Source: UBA9653 sp014859835 (GTDB lineage Archaea > Thermoplasmatota > Thermoplasmata > UBA10834). Taken from it: 64,000 bases of DNA. The position numbers and the translations under genes were made by a program. The notes below the pieces were generated by a model. The model was not told where the DNA came from, searched no databases, and saw nothing but the letters and a program-made list of their open reading frames with translations. Location: the NCBI GenBank assembly GCA_014859835.1, contig JACZKW010000104.1, forward strand, positions 52,326 through 116,325, read 5' to 3'. Shown here piece by piece: positions 25,544 to 34,606 of this stretch. Numbering within the stretch: position 1 is the first letter of the stretch; every line of letters begins with the position of its first letter.

Positions 25544-26178
25544 TCGTACGGGAAGCCTTTCTTAGCAGCTCCTCCGAGAATCGTACCGCCTATAGACCTC
25601 GATCGGATGAGCCCTCTGAGCGGCACACCATCAATCTCGTTCAAGCTGCTCTTGTTCACGATGACAAGGACCAGGACTGGATCTCCTCCAGCCTCGCGGA
25701 TATCTGTTATTGCGCCTTTGATCGTTGCGCCAGTACTGAGGACATCGTCTATGACGATGATCTTCTTGCCATCACCTGGAGATGCGAAGTTCGAACTGAA
25801 AGCTCCGCCGGACTCTGTCTCCGAATGCGGCCGATATACCCCGAAATCGAGACCCATTGTCTCAGAAAGCTTTGTAGCGAATGGGATTCCGTTGATGGAT
25901 ATACCCAGGACCACATCGGCTAGTTTGTCCCTCTTCGAGAGTTCCTCAAGGGCGATGTCCGCAAGCAGTTCGGACAGGAGTCCTATCCTGTATCCTGACA
26001 CTCCGATGGATCTCCATCCGATCTTCACATCGGATGGCGGCAATCCTTCCGCTCCGTATTCAATCAGATAGTTGACTGTATCAATCGAAAGGTGCAATTC
26101 ATCTGCAATCTCCCTCACACTCAGGCCCTTCTTCCTGAGCACTTTGGCGTTGGCGGCTAGCTCCTTCACATCTACCAT
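25540..26178 (-). CDS. gfcR: GfcR-type regulator (HTH plus phosphoribosyltransferase-like)
   Basis: A 212-aa protein with an N-terminal helix-turn-helix (about 5-45, LSVREIADELHLS) fused to an orotate phosphoribosyltransferase-like domain. The PRPP-binding motif IIVIDDVLSTGAT is intact. Haloarchaeal GfcR, built this way, controls glycolytic genes. The convergent, overlapping position beside pgk supports the same role here. It could retain enzyme activity, but the HTH argues for regulation. Confidence 0.87.
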   Translation of the reverse strand: MVDVKELAANAKVLRKKGLSVREIADELHLSIDTVNYLIEYGAEGLPPSDVKIGWRSIGVSGYRIGLLSELLADIALEELSKRDKLADVVLGISINGIPFATKLSETMGLDFGVYRPHSETESGGAFSSNFASPGDGKKIIVIDDVLSTGATIKGAITDIREAGGDPVLVLVIVNKSSLNEIDGVPLRGLIRSRSIGGTILGGAAKKGFPYD

Positions 26179-26205
26179 CTTACCACGGTGCGCAAGAGTA
26201 GCTTG

Positions 26206-27120
26206 TTACGATATTAACCTTTCTCCACGGACGACAGCCAGCGATTCAACCATAGCCAATAATGTGCGATTAAGGGGTGCAGGCACGGCAAGGGATGAGG
26301 CGTACTTGCACATGATGCCAGTTATCTGAGATATCTCGGTTCTTCTGCCCATCTCGACATCCCTTAGCATACTCGACCTGTTTGAGGAGGTCCCCATTAC
26401 CACTCGATGTACTCGCTCAGTCAGGGATCCATGTGGGAGGGGTATCCCGGCCGCATTGGAGATGGCGACGCATTCCGAGCATACTTCATCCATCAAGCGC
26501 GATATAACATCGCTATCCAACAGAGCGCCGTTCGAGATGCGCAATACCGCAGTCAGAGGGTTTATCGAAGCGCTCACGATCGCCTTGGACCATATCTCCT
26601 CGATCACATTCTCGTTGGTCGTCGTCGGGATCCCTGATTGGGATAATGCATCGGCGATCTTACGCGCGCCATCTGGGTCGATATCAGACCCAATCACCGT
26701 CCGGCCTAACCCAGAGAGTCGAACAGTGCCAGGTGATTCGAGCATCGCCCCCATGGTCGTCGATCCGCCAAAGGCCTTCGCGCCTTTCCAGGACCTCAAT
26801 GCTTCGAGATTCCCCATGCCATTCTGGAGAGTGAGCACCATGGTGTCCTCTCCGATCACAGACCGACAGATAGCGATGGCAGATTCTGTATCGTATGCCT
26901 TGACTGCCATTATCAGCAAGTCTGGCTGAGAAATATCGCCAAGTGCCGTCCTCGCATCTAGGTGGACGGATATATCTCGACCACCCATGATTCTCAATCC
27001 GCTGTTAGTGATCGCAGCGATGTGAGGATCCCTACCTACCAGGGTAAGCTCATGCTTCGAGGATAACAAACCCCCAATCGCACTGCCCAGGGAGCCCGCA
27101 CCAAATACACAGATACGCAT
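26206..27120 (-). CDS. panE: Ketopantoate reductase (2-dehydropantoate 2-reductase)
   Basis: A 304-aa NADPH enzyme of coenzyme A synthesis making pantoate. The Rossmann motif GAGSLG is at residues 7-12. The catalytic Lys lies in the IWSKAIVSASINPLTA block, where the Asn and the downstream Glu/Ser of the family are also found. Length is standard. It lies 24 bp downstream of the truncated endonuclease V gene on the same strand and 27 bp before gfcR. Confidence 0.92.
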   Translation of the reverse strand: MRICVFGAGSLGSAIGGLLSSKHELTLVGRDPHIAAITNSGLRIMGGRDISVHLDARTALGDISQPDLLIMAVKAYDTESAIAICRSVIGEDTMVLTLQNGMGNLEALRSWKGAKAFGGSTTMGAMLESPGTVRLSGLGRTVIGSDIDPDGARKIADALSQSGIPTTTNENVIEEIWSKAIVSASINPLTAVLRISNGALLDSDVISRLMDEVCSECVAISNAAGIPLPHGSLTERVHRVVMGTSSNRSSMLRDVEMGRRTEISQITGIMCKYASSLAVPAPLNRTLLAMVESLAVVRGERLIS

Positions 27121-27144
27121 CGATTGACACCCACTGTGACCCGT

Positions 27145-27534
27145 CTATTTGTGAGTTTTTGCCCGACGCGCATTGCCCGCGGCTGTATGAGCTAGCCTCG
27201 TGGGCTCAGATACACGATGTACCGTCATTTTCTTGACAACGGCCAGTGCCTGTTTCTGAGATATGCCATCACCTGCAGATACGTATATCGGTCTTCCCGA
27301 CCCGCTCGTGGAATGTTCATAGTCGAAGACCTCGTCATTCGGCCTGACTCCTCGGGGGTTCTTGAATGCCCTCCCGCAGGAGGTTCCACCGAGCAGCTTC
27401 TTGGCAACACCTATTGTCGGGATCCCCCATTCCAAGCCTGCATGACAGGCAATGCCAAATCTCTCAGGGTGGAGTGCACCATTCCCGTCATAGATGAGAA
27501 CTGTCCGTTCATTCAATGATTCAGATAGCGGCAT
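27145..27534 (-). pseudogene. nfi: Endonuclease V, N-terminal half missing
   Basis: A 129-aa ORF equivalent to about the last 60% of endonuclease V, the enzyme that cuts next to deoxyinosine. YDGNG (the second catalytic Asp), ALHPERFG, IPTIGVAKKLL and EPTRLAH are all recognisable. The first ~90 residues, with the first catalytic Asp (DVSY-type motif) and the Glu of the FRE-type motif, are absent. An in-frame stop lies about 25 bp upstream of its ATG. Only 86 bp separate it from the divergent prepilin peptidase, so the missing part cannot be nearby. It is almost certainly inactive. Confidence 0.8.
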
Positions 27535-27620
27535 GATCAGATCATGATCGTCGAATCAGACAATCAGACTTGCGGACGCAATCTCGAATGACTTAAGTAT
27601 GGAAATAATAATGCTCTCGC

Positions 27621-28514
27621 GTGGACGATACAACATTCATAACTATCATCCAAATAATCGCCGCAGGTTCTGTCCTTGGGTACGCATCATATCTCGATTT
27701 TAAGACAAGAAGAGTCAGCAACCGATTCTGGATAGTCCTGTCGGTAATCGCTATCGCCATACTCTCGTTGAGGATGGTCATCGAAGAAGTGCGGCTTGAA
27801 TATCTCCTGATATTGGTACCCATTCTTGCCATTCTCGCCGATGTCTACGTCGATTTCCGAGATGACAGCCCATTGGCAGGATTCGCCCCATTGCTCGAAT
27901 ATGGCTGCGCAATCGCATCCACGATCATCCTTGCATACATGTGGAGAGATGACGAATATTTCCTCCATCTGATGACAATCCCTGTGATGATGTTCGCGAT
28001 AATAGTGATGTACGCCTTCGACATCATCCGCGGAGGAGCGGATGCGAAGGCCTTGATCGCGCTCTCGATCATGTTCCCATTCTACCCACAGATCGACGTC
28101 TTCCCGATAATTGCATTGGGAGATTGGTATACTGAGGTCTTCTTCCCGTTCTCGTTCATCGTCCTTGTAAATGCAGCGATTCTGGTCGCGTTCCTGCCAA
28201 TCCTATTCGTTGTGAAGAATATCGCATCTAGAGAATTCGAAATACCATATGCGTTCCTCGGATACAAGATGGATGCAGATGAAATCCGCGGAAAACATGT
28301 CTGGCTCATGGAACATATCGTCGACGGAAACCATGTACGACATACAAAACCACGGAGAAAGGAAGAACTTGAATCAGAGGTTGAGCAACTGGTCGCCGCC
28401 GGTCATGAACGTCTCTGGATCACTCCAAAAGTGCCGTTCATCATCCCGATATTCGCAAGCTTGGTGTTCACGACAATCGTGGGCAACATACTTCTACCCA
28501 TCATGAACCTCTGA
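27621..28514 (+). CDS. A24 prepilin/preflagellin peptidase
   Basis: A 297-aa membrane aspartyl protease that removes leader peptides from archaeal type IV pilins or archaellins. The first catalytic Asp is D26 in LDFKTRR and the second D141 in GGAD. At least six hydrophobic helices are visible, with a charged cytosolic insert (about 240-275) before the last. The GTG start lies about 25 bp after CTTAAGTAT, consistent with a leaderless transcript. It is flanked by two broken DNA-repair genes; no pilin operon is adjacent. Confidence 0.87.
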   Translation: MDDTTFITIIQIIAAGSVLGYASYLDFKTRRVSNRFWIVLSVIAIAILSLRMVIEEVRLEYLLILVPILAILADVYVDFRDDSPLAGFAPLLEYGCAIASTIILAYMWRDDEYFLHLMTIPVMMFAIIVMYAFDIIRGGADAKALIALSIMFPFYPQIDVFPIIALGDWYTEVFFPFSFIVLVNAAILVAFLPILFVVKNIASREFEIPYAFLGYKMDADEIRGKHVWLMEHIVDGNHVRHTKPRRKEELESEVEQLVAAGHERLWITPKVPFIIPIFASLVFTTIVGNILLPIMNL

Positions 28515-29061
28515 AGGGCAAATTCCGGAGAATGGACAACCTAGACATAACGGGGTTGCAGGACAATGTGTTTTGCACTGAGTCACGATCAGTGCGTGTG
28601 CTAGGGAGAGTCTTCGAACATCCCTGCCAATCGCATCCTCGACCTCAGTCTTGACCTTGTCATAGGACCGACCAAGACCCAACCCTAGCCGATCAAAGAG
28701 GCGGAATGCATGGGAATCCACCACGAAGCTGGGCGGTTCGTATACCCTTCATGATCTCGAGATCCCCGTCATATCGATAGATCAGGTATGCGGAAAATGT
28801 CTTCAGATATCTGGATTTCTGCCTATAGAATCCTGACGGGCGAATCAGTCCCTGTAAGCGTGATTCATCGAGCCCCATTATTGCTCGTGGATCGAGAACC
28901 TGGGCGCGTTTTAGATTGGCAATGGCAATCTTGACGTTCTTCCAGGATACGCGCTGTGTCAGGATGGCGCCCACGATGACTTCGAAGACCGAGTCAGAAG
29001 GCCATCATTCATCCCGTCCACACTCCATCTCAAGGGCCTCGATCACGTCCCGCACGTCCAT
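28494..29061 (-). pseudogene. Endonuclease III-related glycosylase, disrupted
   Basis: Remnant of a COG2231-type HhH glycosylase. From ATG 29061 the frame encodes a family-like N-terminus, then meets TGA where the next codon is Trp and the sequence continues PSDSVFEVIVGAILTQ; relatives have Trp-Trp-Pro here, so this is a single-base nonsense change. The frame continues to MKGIRTAQL near 28754, then the helix-hairpin-helix is missing. Similarity resumes in another frame at FVVDSHAFRLFDRLGL and ends in a Cys-rich cluster. At least two independent lesions are present. The end overlaps the prepilin peptidase gene by 21 bp. Confidence 0.83.
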
Positions 29062-29076
29062 CCCAGAATGATCCTC

Positions 29077-30105
29077 CTAGAGTGGGACTATCAGGTTCAG
29101 CGATCTGCCGCACTTGCTACAGACACCGTCCTTGGACATATTCATCGACACGAAGAAGCCATCACGCTCGATCATCAGAGAGCCGCAGTCCGGACAGTAC
29201 GTGTTCTCCTTGTCGGCAGCATGGACATTCCCCAGGTATACATATTCAAGACCCGAGGCTTTCGCGACTCGGTACGCTCTCTCCAATGTGGATGTCGGCG
29301 TGCGTGGCACGTCCATGAGTCTGTAATCAGGATGGAATGCTGAGAAGTGAACAGGGACCTCTGGGCTCAGCTTGTCGTTCACCCACCGGGAAAACTCCCT
29401 GAGTTCCTCTTCTGTGTCGTTGTGCTTTGGGATTACGAGATATGTCAACTCTATGTGAATATTCATCTCATGGGCTATCTCGCATGTTCTGAGAACCGGC
29501 TCGAGGCGAGCCCCGCAGACATTCCTGTAAAATGCATCTTTAAAAGCCTTCACATCGATGTTCATGGCATCTATAAGGCCACGGAGTTCCCTGAGTGGGG
29601 TCTCCTGTATGAAACCGTTCGTCACATAGTTGGTCTTAAGGCCATGCGCGTGCGCGGCCTTGGAGGCAACCGTTGTGAATTCGTGCCAGATTATAGGTTC
29701 GTTGTAGGTCCAGGATACGGAAGACGCGCCGGTATTCTTAGCATAGCGGACCACATCATCCGGCGTGATGGTCACTAGCTCTGAATCAGATGGATCCGCT
29801 CGTGAGATGCTATGATTCTGACAATGACTACATGAGAGGTTGCAGCCAACACTCCCGAACGAGATCGCAGTCGACCCCGGAAGAAAATGGAATAGCGGTT
29901 TCTTCTCGATCGGGTCAGGATGGATCGAGGATGCTCTTCCGAATATCAGCGAATAGAGCTTAGATGAACGATGTTCCCGCACTCCGCATATTCCGCGCTT
30001 TCCGTCGGAGATCAAGCATGCATGAGGGCACAGGTTGCATCTGACCTTGTCTCCCTCGATCGAATAATGAAGTGCCTCATGCCTTGCGAATTCGGAAGTG
30101 CTCAT
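29077..30105 (-). CDS. amrS: AmrS-like radical SAM enzyme (AmmeMemoRadiSam system)
   Basis: A 342-aa radical SAM protein of the PflA-like AmrS family. The cluster motif CNLSCSHC (CxxxCxxC) is intact, preceded by an N-terminal CNLCPHAC zinc-like motif and followed by C-terminal CPDC and CSKC pairs. Its partners AmmeMemo (AmrA/AmrB) are not in this window. The ATG at 30105 overlaps thiL by 29 bp; the longer ORF to 30165 would overlap more. Function of the system is unknown; a role in protein or cofactor modification is suspected. Confidence 0.87.
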   Translation of the reverse strand: MSTSEFARHEALHYSIEGDKVRCNLCPHACLISDGKRGICGVREHRSSKLYSLIFGRASSIHPDPIEKKPLFHFLPGSTAISFGSVGCNLSCSHCQNHSISRADPSDSELVTITPDDVVRYAKNTGASSVSWTYNEPIIWHEFTTVASKAAHAHGLKTNYVTNGFIQETPLRELRGLIDAMNIDVKAFKDAFYRNVCGARLEPVLRTCEIAHEMNIHIELTYLVIPKHNDTEEELREFSRWVNDKLSPEVPVHFSAFHPDYRLMDVPRTPTSTLERAYRVAKASGLEYVYLGNVHAADKENTYCPDCGSLMIERDGFFVSMNMSKDGVCSKCGRSLNLIVPL

Positions 30106-31072
30106 ATCCGAGATTCTCCAGTTTCTCCCTTCGTCCATTGTCAATAAGGATGTTCTCCTCACCACTCGTCACTTTGCCTATCACCGTCAAGGGGCAACCG
30201 ACCTGTTCTGACAGAGCTGCGAGGTCGGCCTCGCGCTCCCTCTTCATAGTGAACAGAAGCTCGAAATCGTCACCGAAATTGAGTACCAGGTCCTTCTGGC
30301 GCTCAGCGTCCTGGAATGCCAAGCAGACCTCCGAAGCCTTCGGAATCAGGGCATAGTCGATCTCGTGGGTCAATCCTGAATTCCTGGATAGCTCGAATAT
30401 GGATGCAGAAAGACCATCTGAGATATCCATGCAGGAAGTGACACAACCCGAGGCCCCTAGCGCCATGCCTTCCTTTATCCTTGGCCATGGTCTTTTGAGT
30501 TGATTCTCAGCCTCCTTTAGGTTGAGACCACGCTTTAAAGAAAAGAATCCGGAGCCTGCCCTGCCCAGGCAACCAGTGACTACAATCAAATCCCCCGGCC
30601 TCGCACCCTTTCTGAGCAGGATCTTATCCTTGTCGACCTCGCCAACCGCGGTTCCACAGAGAATCAGGTCTTCGTGCTCCTTGGTGTCCCCACCCACAAT
30701 CGAAGTGCCGAACCTGAGGGCACAGTCATTCATTCCATCGACCATCTGCTCCAGGAAGTCGATCGGATGCCCCTTGGTTATGCCTATTGCAGTCACTACA
30801 CCCAGAGGTCTGCCACCCATTGCGGCGATGTCGCTCAGGTTCACTGCCACCAGCGACCAGCCGATGTCATATGGACCCATGCCCTTCGGGATATGGGTCT
30901 TGGTGACCATCATGTCCGTGGTTACCAGCAGATACTTGTCGCCAATGTCCATAGCTGCGCAGTCATCCCCGATGCCTACGGGGACATCGCTCTTGACGAT
31001 CCTGTCGATAACCCTTATGGCCTCGCGCTCACCCAGGGTTCCGAGAGTCTTCATGGATGATACAAGATTCAT
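30077..31072 (-). CDS. thiL: Thiamine-monophosphate kinase
   Basis: A 331-aa kinase completing thiamine diphosphate synthesis, of the PurM-like AIR synthase fold. Recognisable blocks are GIGDDCAAMD (metal-binding Asp pair), LSDIAAMGG, GGDT and DISDG. A TATA-like CTTAAAAAGG at 31089-31098 lies about 20-25 bp upstream of ATG 31072, so the transcript may be nearly leaderless; ATG 31054 is an alternative. It overlaps amrS and is divergent from larA. Confidence 0.93.
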   Translation of the reverse strand: MNLVSSMKTLGTLGEREAIRVIDRIVKSDVPVGIGDDCAAMDIGDKYLLVTTDMMVTKTHIPKGMGPYDIGWSLVAVNLSDIAAMGGRPLGVVTAIGITKGHPIDFLEQMVDGMNDCALRFGTSIVGGDTKEHEDLILCGTAVGEVDKDKILLRKGARPGDLIVVTGCLGRAGSGFFSLKRGLNLKEAENQLKRPWPRIKEGMALGASGCVTSCMDISDGLSASIFELSRNSGLTHEIDYALIPKASEVCLAFQDAERQKDLVLNFGDDFELLFTMKREREADLAALSEQVGCPLTVIGKVTSGEENILIDNGRREKLENLGYEHFRIRKA

Positions 31073-31180
31073 ACGACGTAATTAAGCCTTTTTAAGACCG
31101 GACTAAAAGAGACCCGACGCTTACCGTGACAAACCTTAACGTACTAATACAGGAAGCTCTATTGCTCGCCGGTATTCCGC

Positions 31181-32422
31181 ATGCGCATAGAGGTTAAGTA
31201 TGGGGATGGAAGGGAAGTCGCTGACCTCCCAGACGCGAACATCGGCGAGATTGTGCACCCGAAGGAGTTGCCGCCAGTCGATGAAGGCCGACTCCTCGAA
31301 GACGCAATAGTCAACCCAATCGGTTCGGACAACCTCGATAACTTCCTGAAGGGAGCCAAGAACGTTCTGGTCATCGTTAATGATGCGACCAGACCTACTC
31401 CGACAGATAGAATACTGAAGGGGATCAACGCACACCTTGGGAACTCGGATGTCAGTTACCTCATCGCGACGGGTATGCACCGGGCACCCACAGAGGAAGA
31501 GTATCGGTTCATCTTCGGGGAAATGTACGATCAGATCAAGGAAAAGGTAGTAGCCCACGACTCGAAGCATAGCGAGATGATATTCATCGGGACTTCGAAG
31601 AACGGCACGGAACTCAGATTGAACCGCAAGGTCATGGATGCTGACAGGATCCTTGTGATAAGCAGCGTAGAGCCACATTACTTCGCAGGATATACCGGGG
31701 GCAGGAAATCGTTCCTGCCAGGCGTGGCGGCGTATGAGACCATAGAGCAGAACCACAAGCTAGCCCTGAAGCTGGAAGCCCAGTCCCTCCGATTGAAGGG
31801 GAACCCAGTACACGAGGATATGGAAGAAGTCGTCCACGCTCTGAGAGATAAACGCATTTTCACGATAATGGTTGTCCTGGACAAGGACCACCGGATATGC
31901 CATGCATCCGCCGGGGACCTGAAACGGGCTTTCCGAGGCGCCGTCAAGAAGGCGGATGAGGTATTCGTCGTCAAGCTCAAGGAAAAAGCAGATGTCGTGG
32001 TCGCGGTGACCGCGTTCCCATATGACATCGACCTTTATCAATCGCAGAAGGCGTTAGATAACGCAAAATACGCTGTGCGGGACGGCGGGGTAATCATACT
32101 GGTCAGCGCCTGCAGAACCGGGGTGGGTCCAGAAACCTTCCTGAACCTCCTTGGGAGCGCAAATACACCAAAGGATGTGCTGGACAAGATATCTCACACA
32201 TACAAGCTAGGCTATCACAAGGCCGGGAAGATGGCTGAGATAGGTCTCAAATGCAGAATGATGGCGGTTACCAAACTCGACCCTGCAATCGCTAGAAAAG
32301 CTCACATGGAGCCGATGCCCACCCTGCAGCAGGCCATCGATACGGCAATATCGGAACTGGGGCCATCATCCAAGGTGACCTTTATTATGGACGCGGTGAT
32401 TACTGTGCCACAAGTTCAGTGA
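31181..32422 (+). CDS. larA: LarA family nickel-pincer racemase/epimerase
   Basis: A 413-aa homologue of lactate racemase. H100, H166, K176 and H192 reproduce exactly the spacing of the cofactor-binding residues His108, His174, Lys184 and His200 of the Lactobacillus enzyme; K176 lies in YTGGRKSFLPG. The Ni-pincer cofactor is therefore likely used, though LarB, LarC and LarE are not in this window. The substrate may be lactate or another 2-hydroxyacid. It is followed after 34 bp by an Fe-S oxidoreductase, which fits 2-hydroxyacid metabolism. Confidence 0.9.
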   Translation: MRIEVKYGDGREVADLPDANIGEIVHPKELPPVDEGRLLEDAIVNPIGSDNLDNFLKGAKNVLVIVNDATRPTPTDRILKGINAHLGNSDVSYLIATGMHRAPTEEEYRFIFGEMYDQIKEKVVAHDSKHSEMIFIGTSKNGTELRLNRKVMDADRILVISSVEPHYFAGYTGGRKSFLPGVAAYETIEQNHKLALKLEAQSLRLKGNPVHEDMEEVVHALRDKRIFTIMVVLDKDHRICHASAGDLKRAFRGAVKKADEVFVVKLKEKADVVVAVTAFPYDIDLYQSQKALDNAKYAVRDGGVIILVSACRTGVGPETFLNLLGSANTPKDVLDKISHTYKLGYHKAGKMAEIGLKCRMMAVTKLDPAIARKAHMEPMPTLQQAIDTAISELGPSSKVTFIMDAVITVPQVQ

Positions 32423-32456
32423 ACACCACTGGCTTCATCACCGATCGGCGAGTCAT

Positions 32457-33566
32457 ATGGCGGACAAGAAGATAAAGGCGGACCGGGCAAGGAAACTCGA
32501 GAAGGAGATGCTGACTTGCACTTTATGCGGCTTCTGCAAGAGCGTCTGCCCCTACTTCGAAGACAACCAATGGGATCCATCAGTTGCGAGAGGCAAAGTG
32601 ATTCTTGCATACGGTCTTGTGCGCGGCGAGATACCCGCTGACGAATCTGTCGTGAAGCGACTATACCAATGCACCACCTGCAAGGACTGCGAACGACGGT
32701 GCCCGTCTAACATCCAGGTAGTCGATATAGTCGAAGCCGTCAGAGCTGACATCGTCGAAGCTGGCTGTGGGCTCGATGCACATACTAAGATCAAGGAGAA
32801 CGTCAAGAAGACGGGGAATCCATATGGTGAATCCGCAAAGGTTGACTTTGGATGGCCCATCAAAGAAGCTGAGGTAGGATATTTCGTGGGATGTACTGCG
32901 AGATACAGGCTTCCCGAGATTGCCAGACACACCATCTCGATCCTGAAGAAGCTTAAAGTCGATTTCACGATGGTCGAGGAGGTCTGCTGCGGAAGCACGC
33001 TCAGAAGGACTGGCCAGGATGAAAAGATCGCATTGGAACTGATGAGGACGAACGTCGAGGCTGTGAAGAGGTTAGGCGTGAAGACCCTGATATTCACATG
33101 TGCGGGATGCCTCAGGATGTTCAGGAAGGAGTATCCTAAGCACTTGGAACTAGGCTTTGAGGCACTCCATCTCACCGAGTTCCTTGCAAGAAGGAAGCTA
33201 GAATTCAAACCATTCAAGAAGAGGATCGCATACCACGACCCTTGTCACATGGGGAGGCATCTGAAAGTCTATGATGACCCCAGGAAGATATTGAAGATGA
33301 TTCCAGAATCGACCTATGTGGAGTTGAAGGATAGCAAGGATTCGGCGAAATGCTGCGGCGGTGGAGGAGGCGTGCGTTCAGCTGATCCTGACGCTGCTCA
33401 GAGGATAGCCTCACGAAGGGTGAAGGCGGCCTCGGATGTTGCTGATATCCTGGTCACCGCATGTCCATTCTGCGTGACCAACCTTAGGTTCGGAAATGAC
33501 CTGATCAAGGTCGATGTGGAGATAAGAGACATAGCTGAAATAGTCGATGACCTTCTCATCGAATGA
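32457..33566 (+). CDS. CCG-domain Fe-S oxidoreductase subunit (HdrD/GlpC/LutA-like)
   Basis: A 369-aa soluble protein with two N-terminal 4Fe-4S motifs (CTLCGFCKSVCP and CTTCKDCERRCP), followed by two CCG domains. Each CCG domain shows CC-G: EEVCCGST with a preceding CTAR and later CAGC, and KCCGGGGG with preceding DPCH and later CPFC. Such proteins pass electrons in heterodisulfide reductases or 2-hydroxyacid dehydrogenases. Next to larA a hydroxyacid oxidation role is plausible. No flavin subunit is adjacent. Confidence 0.87.
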   Translation: MADKKIKADRARKLEKEMLTCTLCGFCKSVCPYFEDNQWDPSVARGKVILAYGLVRGEIPADESVVKRLYQCTTCKDCERRCPSNIQVVDIVEAVRADIVEAGCGLDAHTKIKENVKKTGNPYGESAKVDFGWPIKEAEVGYFVGCTARYRLPEIARHTISILKKLKVDFTMVEEVCCGSTLRRTGQDEKIALELMRTNVEAVKRLGVKTLIFTCAGCLRMFRKEYPKHLELGFEALHLTEFLARRKLEFKPFKKRIAYHDPCHMGRHLKVYDDPRKILKMIPESTYVELKDSKDSAKCCGGGGGVRSADPDAAQRIASRRVKAASDVADILVTACPFCVTNLRFGNDLIKVDVEIRDIAEIVDDLLIE

Positions 33567-33582
33567 TGACGGTGAGGATACC

Positions 33583-34449
33583 GTGGCTGAAAGGAAGAGG
33601 ACGAAGAGCCTACCATATTCAGTAAAAATCGGCACCTGCACATTGAGATTGGACATCCCTAGGATCATCGGGATCCTGAATGTCACCCCTGATTCATTTT
33701 CAGGAGATGGGATCGCAGGAGACGCTCTCACCGCAATCGAGCGAGGAGAGATGATGTTCGATTCGGGAGCGGATATCGTCGACATTGGTGGAGAATCGAC
33801 CAGACCAGGAGCAGCGCCAATATCGGAAGAAGAAGAGATTCGCAGGACCATCGAAGTCGTAGAAGCACTTGCGAGACGGCATCCCGGGAGAATCTCCATA
33901 GACACCCATAGACCGAGAGTCGCTGAGAGCGCGATCTATGCTGGAGCAACCATCATCAACGATGTGACAGGTCTCCGTGACGGTGAATTGAGGAAGGTCG
34001 TCGCGGATCATGATGCGACCGCGATCATCATGCATATGAAAGGGGCGCCGAGGACCATGCAGACAAGACCACGATACAGAGACGTGGTCACTGAAATCAA
34101 GGCCTTCCTTAACGATCGCATAGAAGAAGCGGAGAATGACGGGATAGGATCGAGGAAGATAATGATCGATCCTGGCATCGGCTTCGGCAAGACCTTGGAC
34201 CATAACCTACAGATCCTGTCTAGATTGAGGGAGTTCAGGAGCATGGGAAAGCCAATCGTGATAGGCGTCTCGAGGAAATCATTCATTGGGAAGATAACGG
34301 GGCTGCCTCCAGAGCAGCGACTGGAAGGATCGATTGCAGCCGCAGTCATGGCTGTAAGGAATGGCGCAGACATTGTAAGGGTCCATGATGTCTCCGAGAC
34401 GGTGAGAGCATTGAAAGTCGCCCATGCGATTATCCATGCTGAGGATTGA
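33583..34449 (+). CDS. folP: Dihydropteroate synthase
   Basis: A 288-aa TIM-barrel enzyme joining the pterin pyrophosphate to a p-aminobenzoate-type acceptor in folate or methanopterin synthesis. Signature blocks are GILNVTPDSFS, DIGGESTRPGA, IDTHR, INDV, MHMKG, DPGIGFGKT and GVSRKSF. GTG 33583 is preceded by GGTGAGG and is favoured; ATG 33547 would overlap the preceding gene by 20 bp. It is last in the larA operon. Confidence 0.92.
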   Translation: MAERKRTKSLPYSVKIGTCTLRLDIPRIIGILNVTPDSFSGDGIAGDALTAIERGEMMFDSGADIVDIGGESTRPGAAPISEEEEIRRTIEVVEALARRHPGRISIDTHRPRVAESAIYAGATIINDVTGLRDGELRKVVADHDATAIIMHMKGAPRTMQTRPRYRDVVTEIKAFLNDRIEEAENDGIGSRKIMIDPGIGFGKTLDHNLQILSRLREFRSMGKPIVIGVSRKSFIGKITGLPPEQRLEGSIAAAVMAVRNGADIVRVHDVSETVRALKVAHAIIHAED

Positions 34450-34606
34450 CGGACTTTTTGTCAACATATTGAATGTTCAATCAGAGAATTGTAAGAACCA
34501 ATGTATATAGTCTGTCGGCCATTCCAATCACCATAAATAGACATCTTGGGCTCGGTGCCTGTGACACAAGCAGAGATGTAAGAACCGCTTGAACCAGGTG
34601 ATTCCT

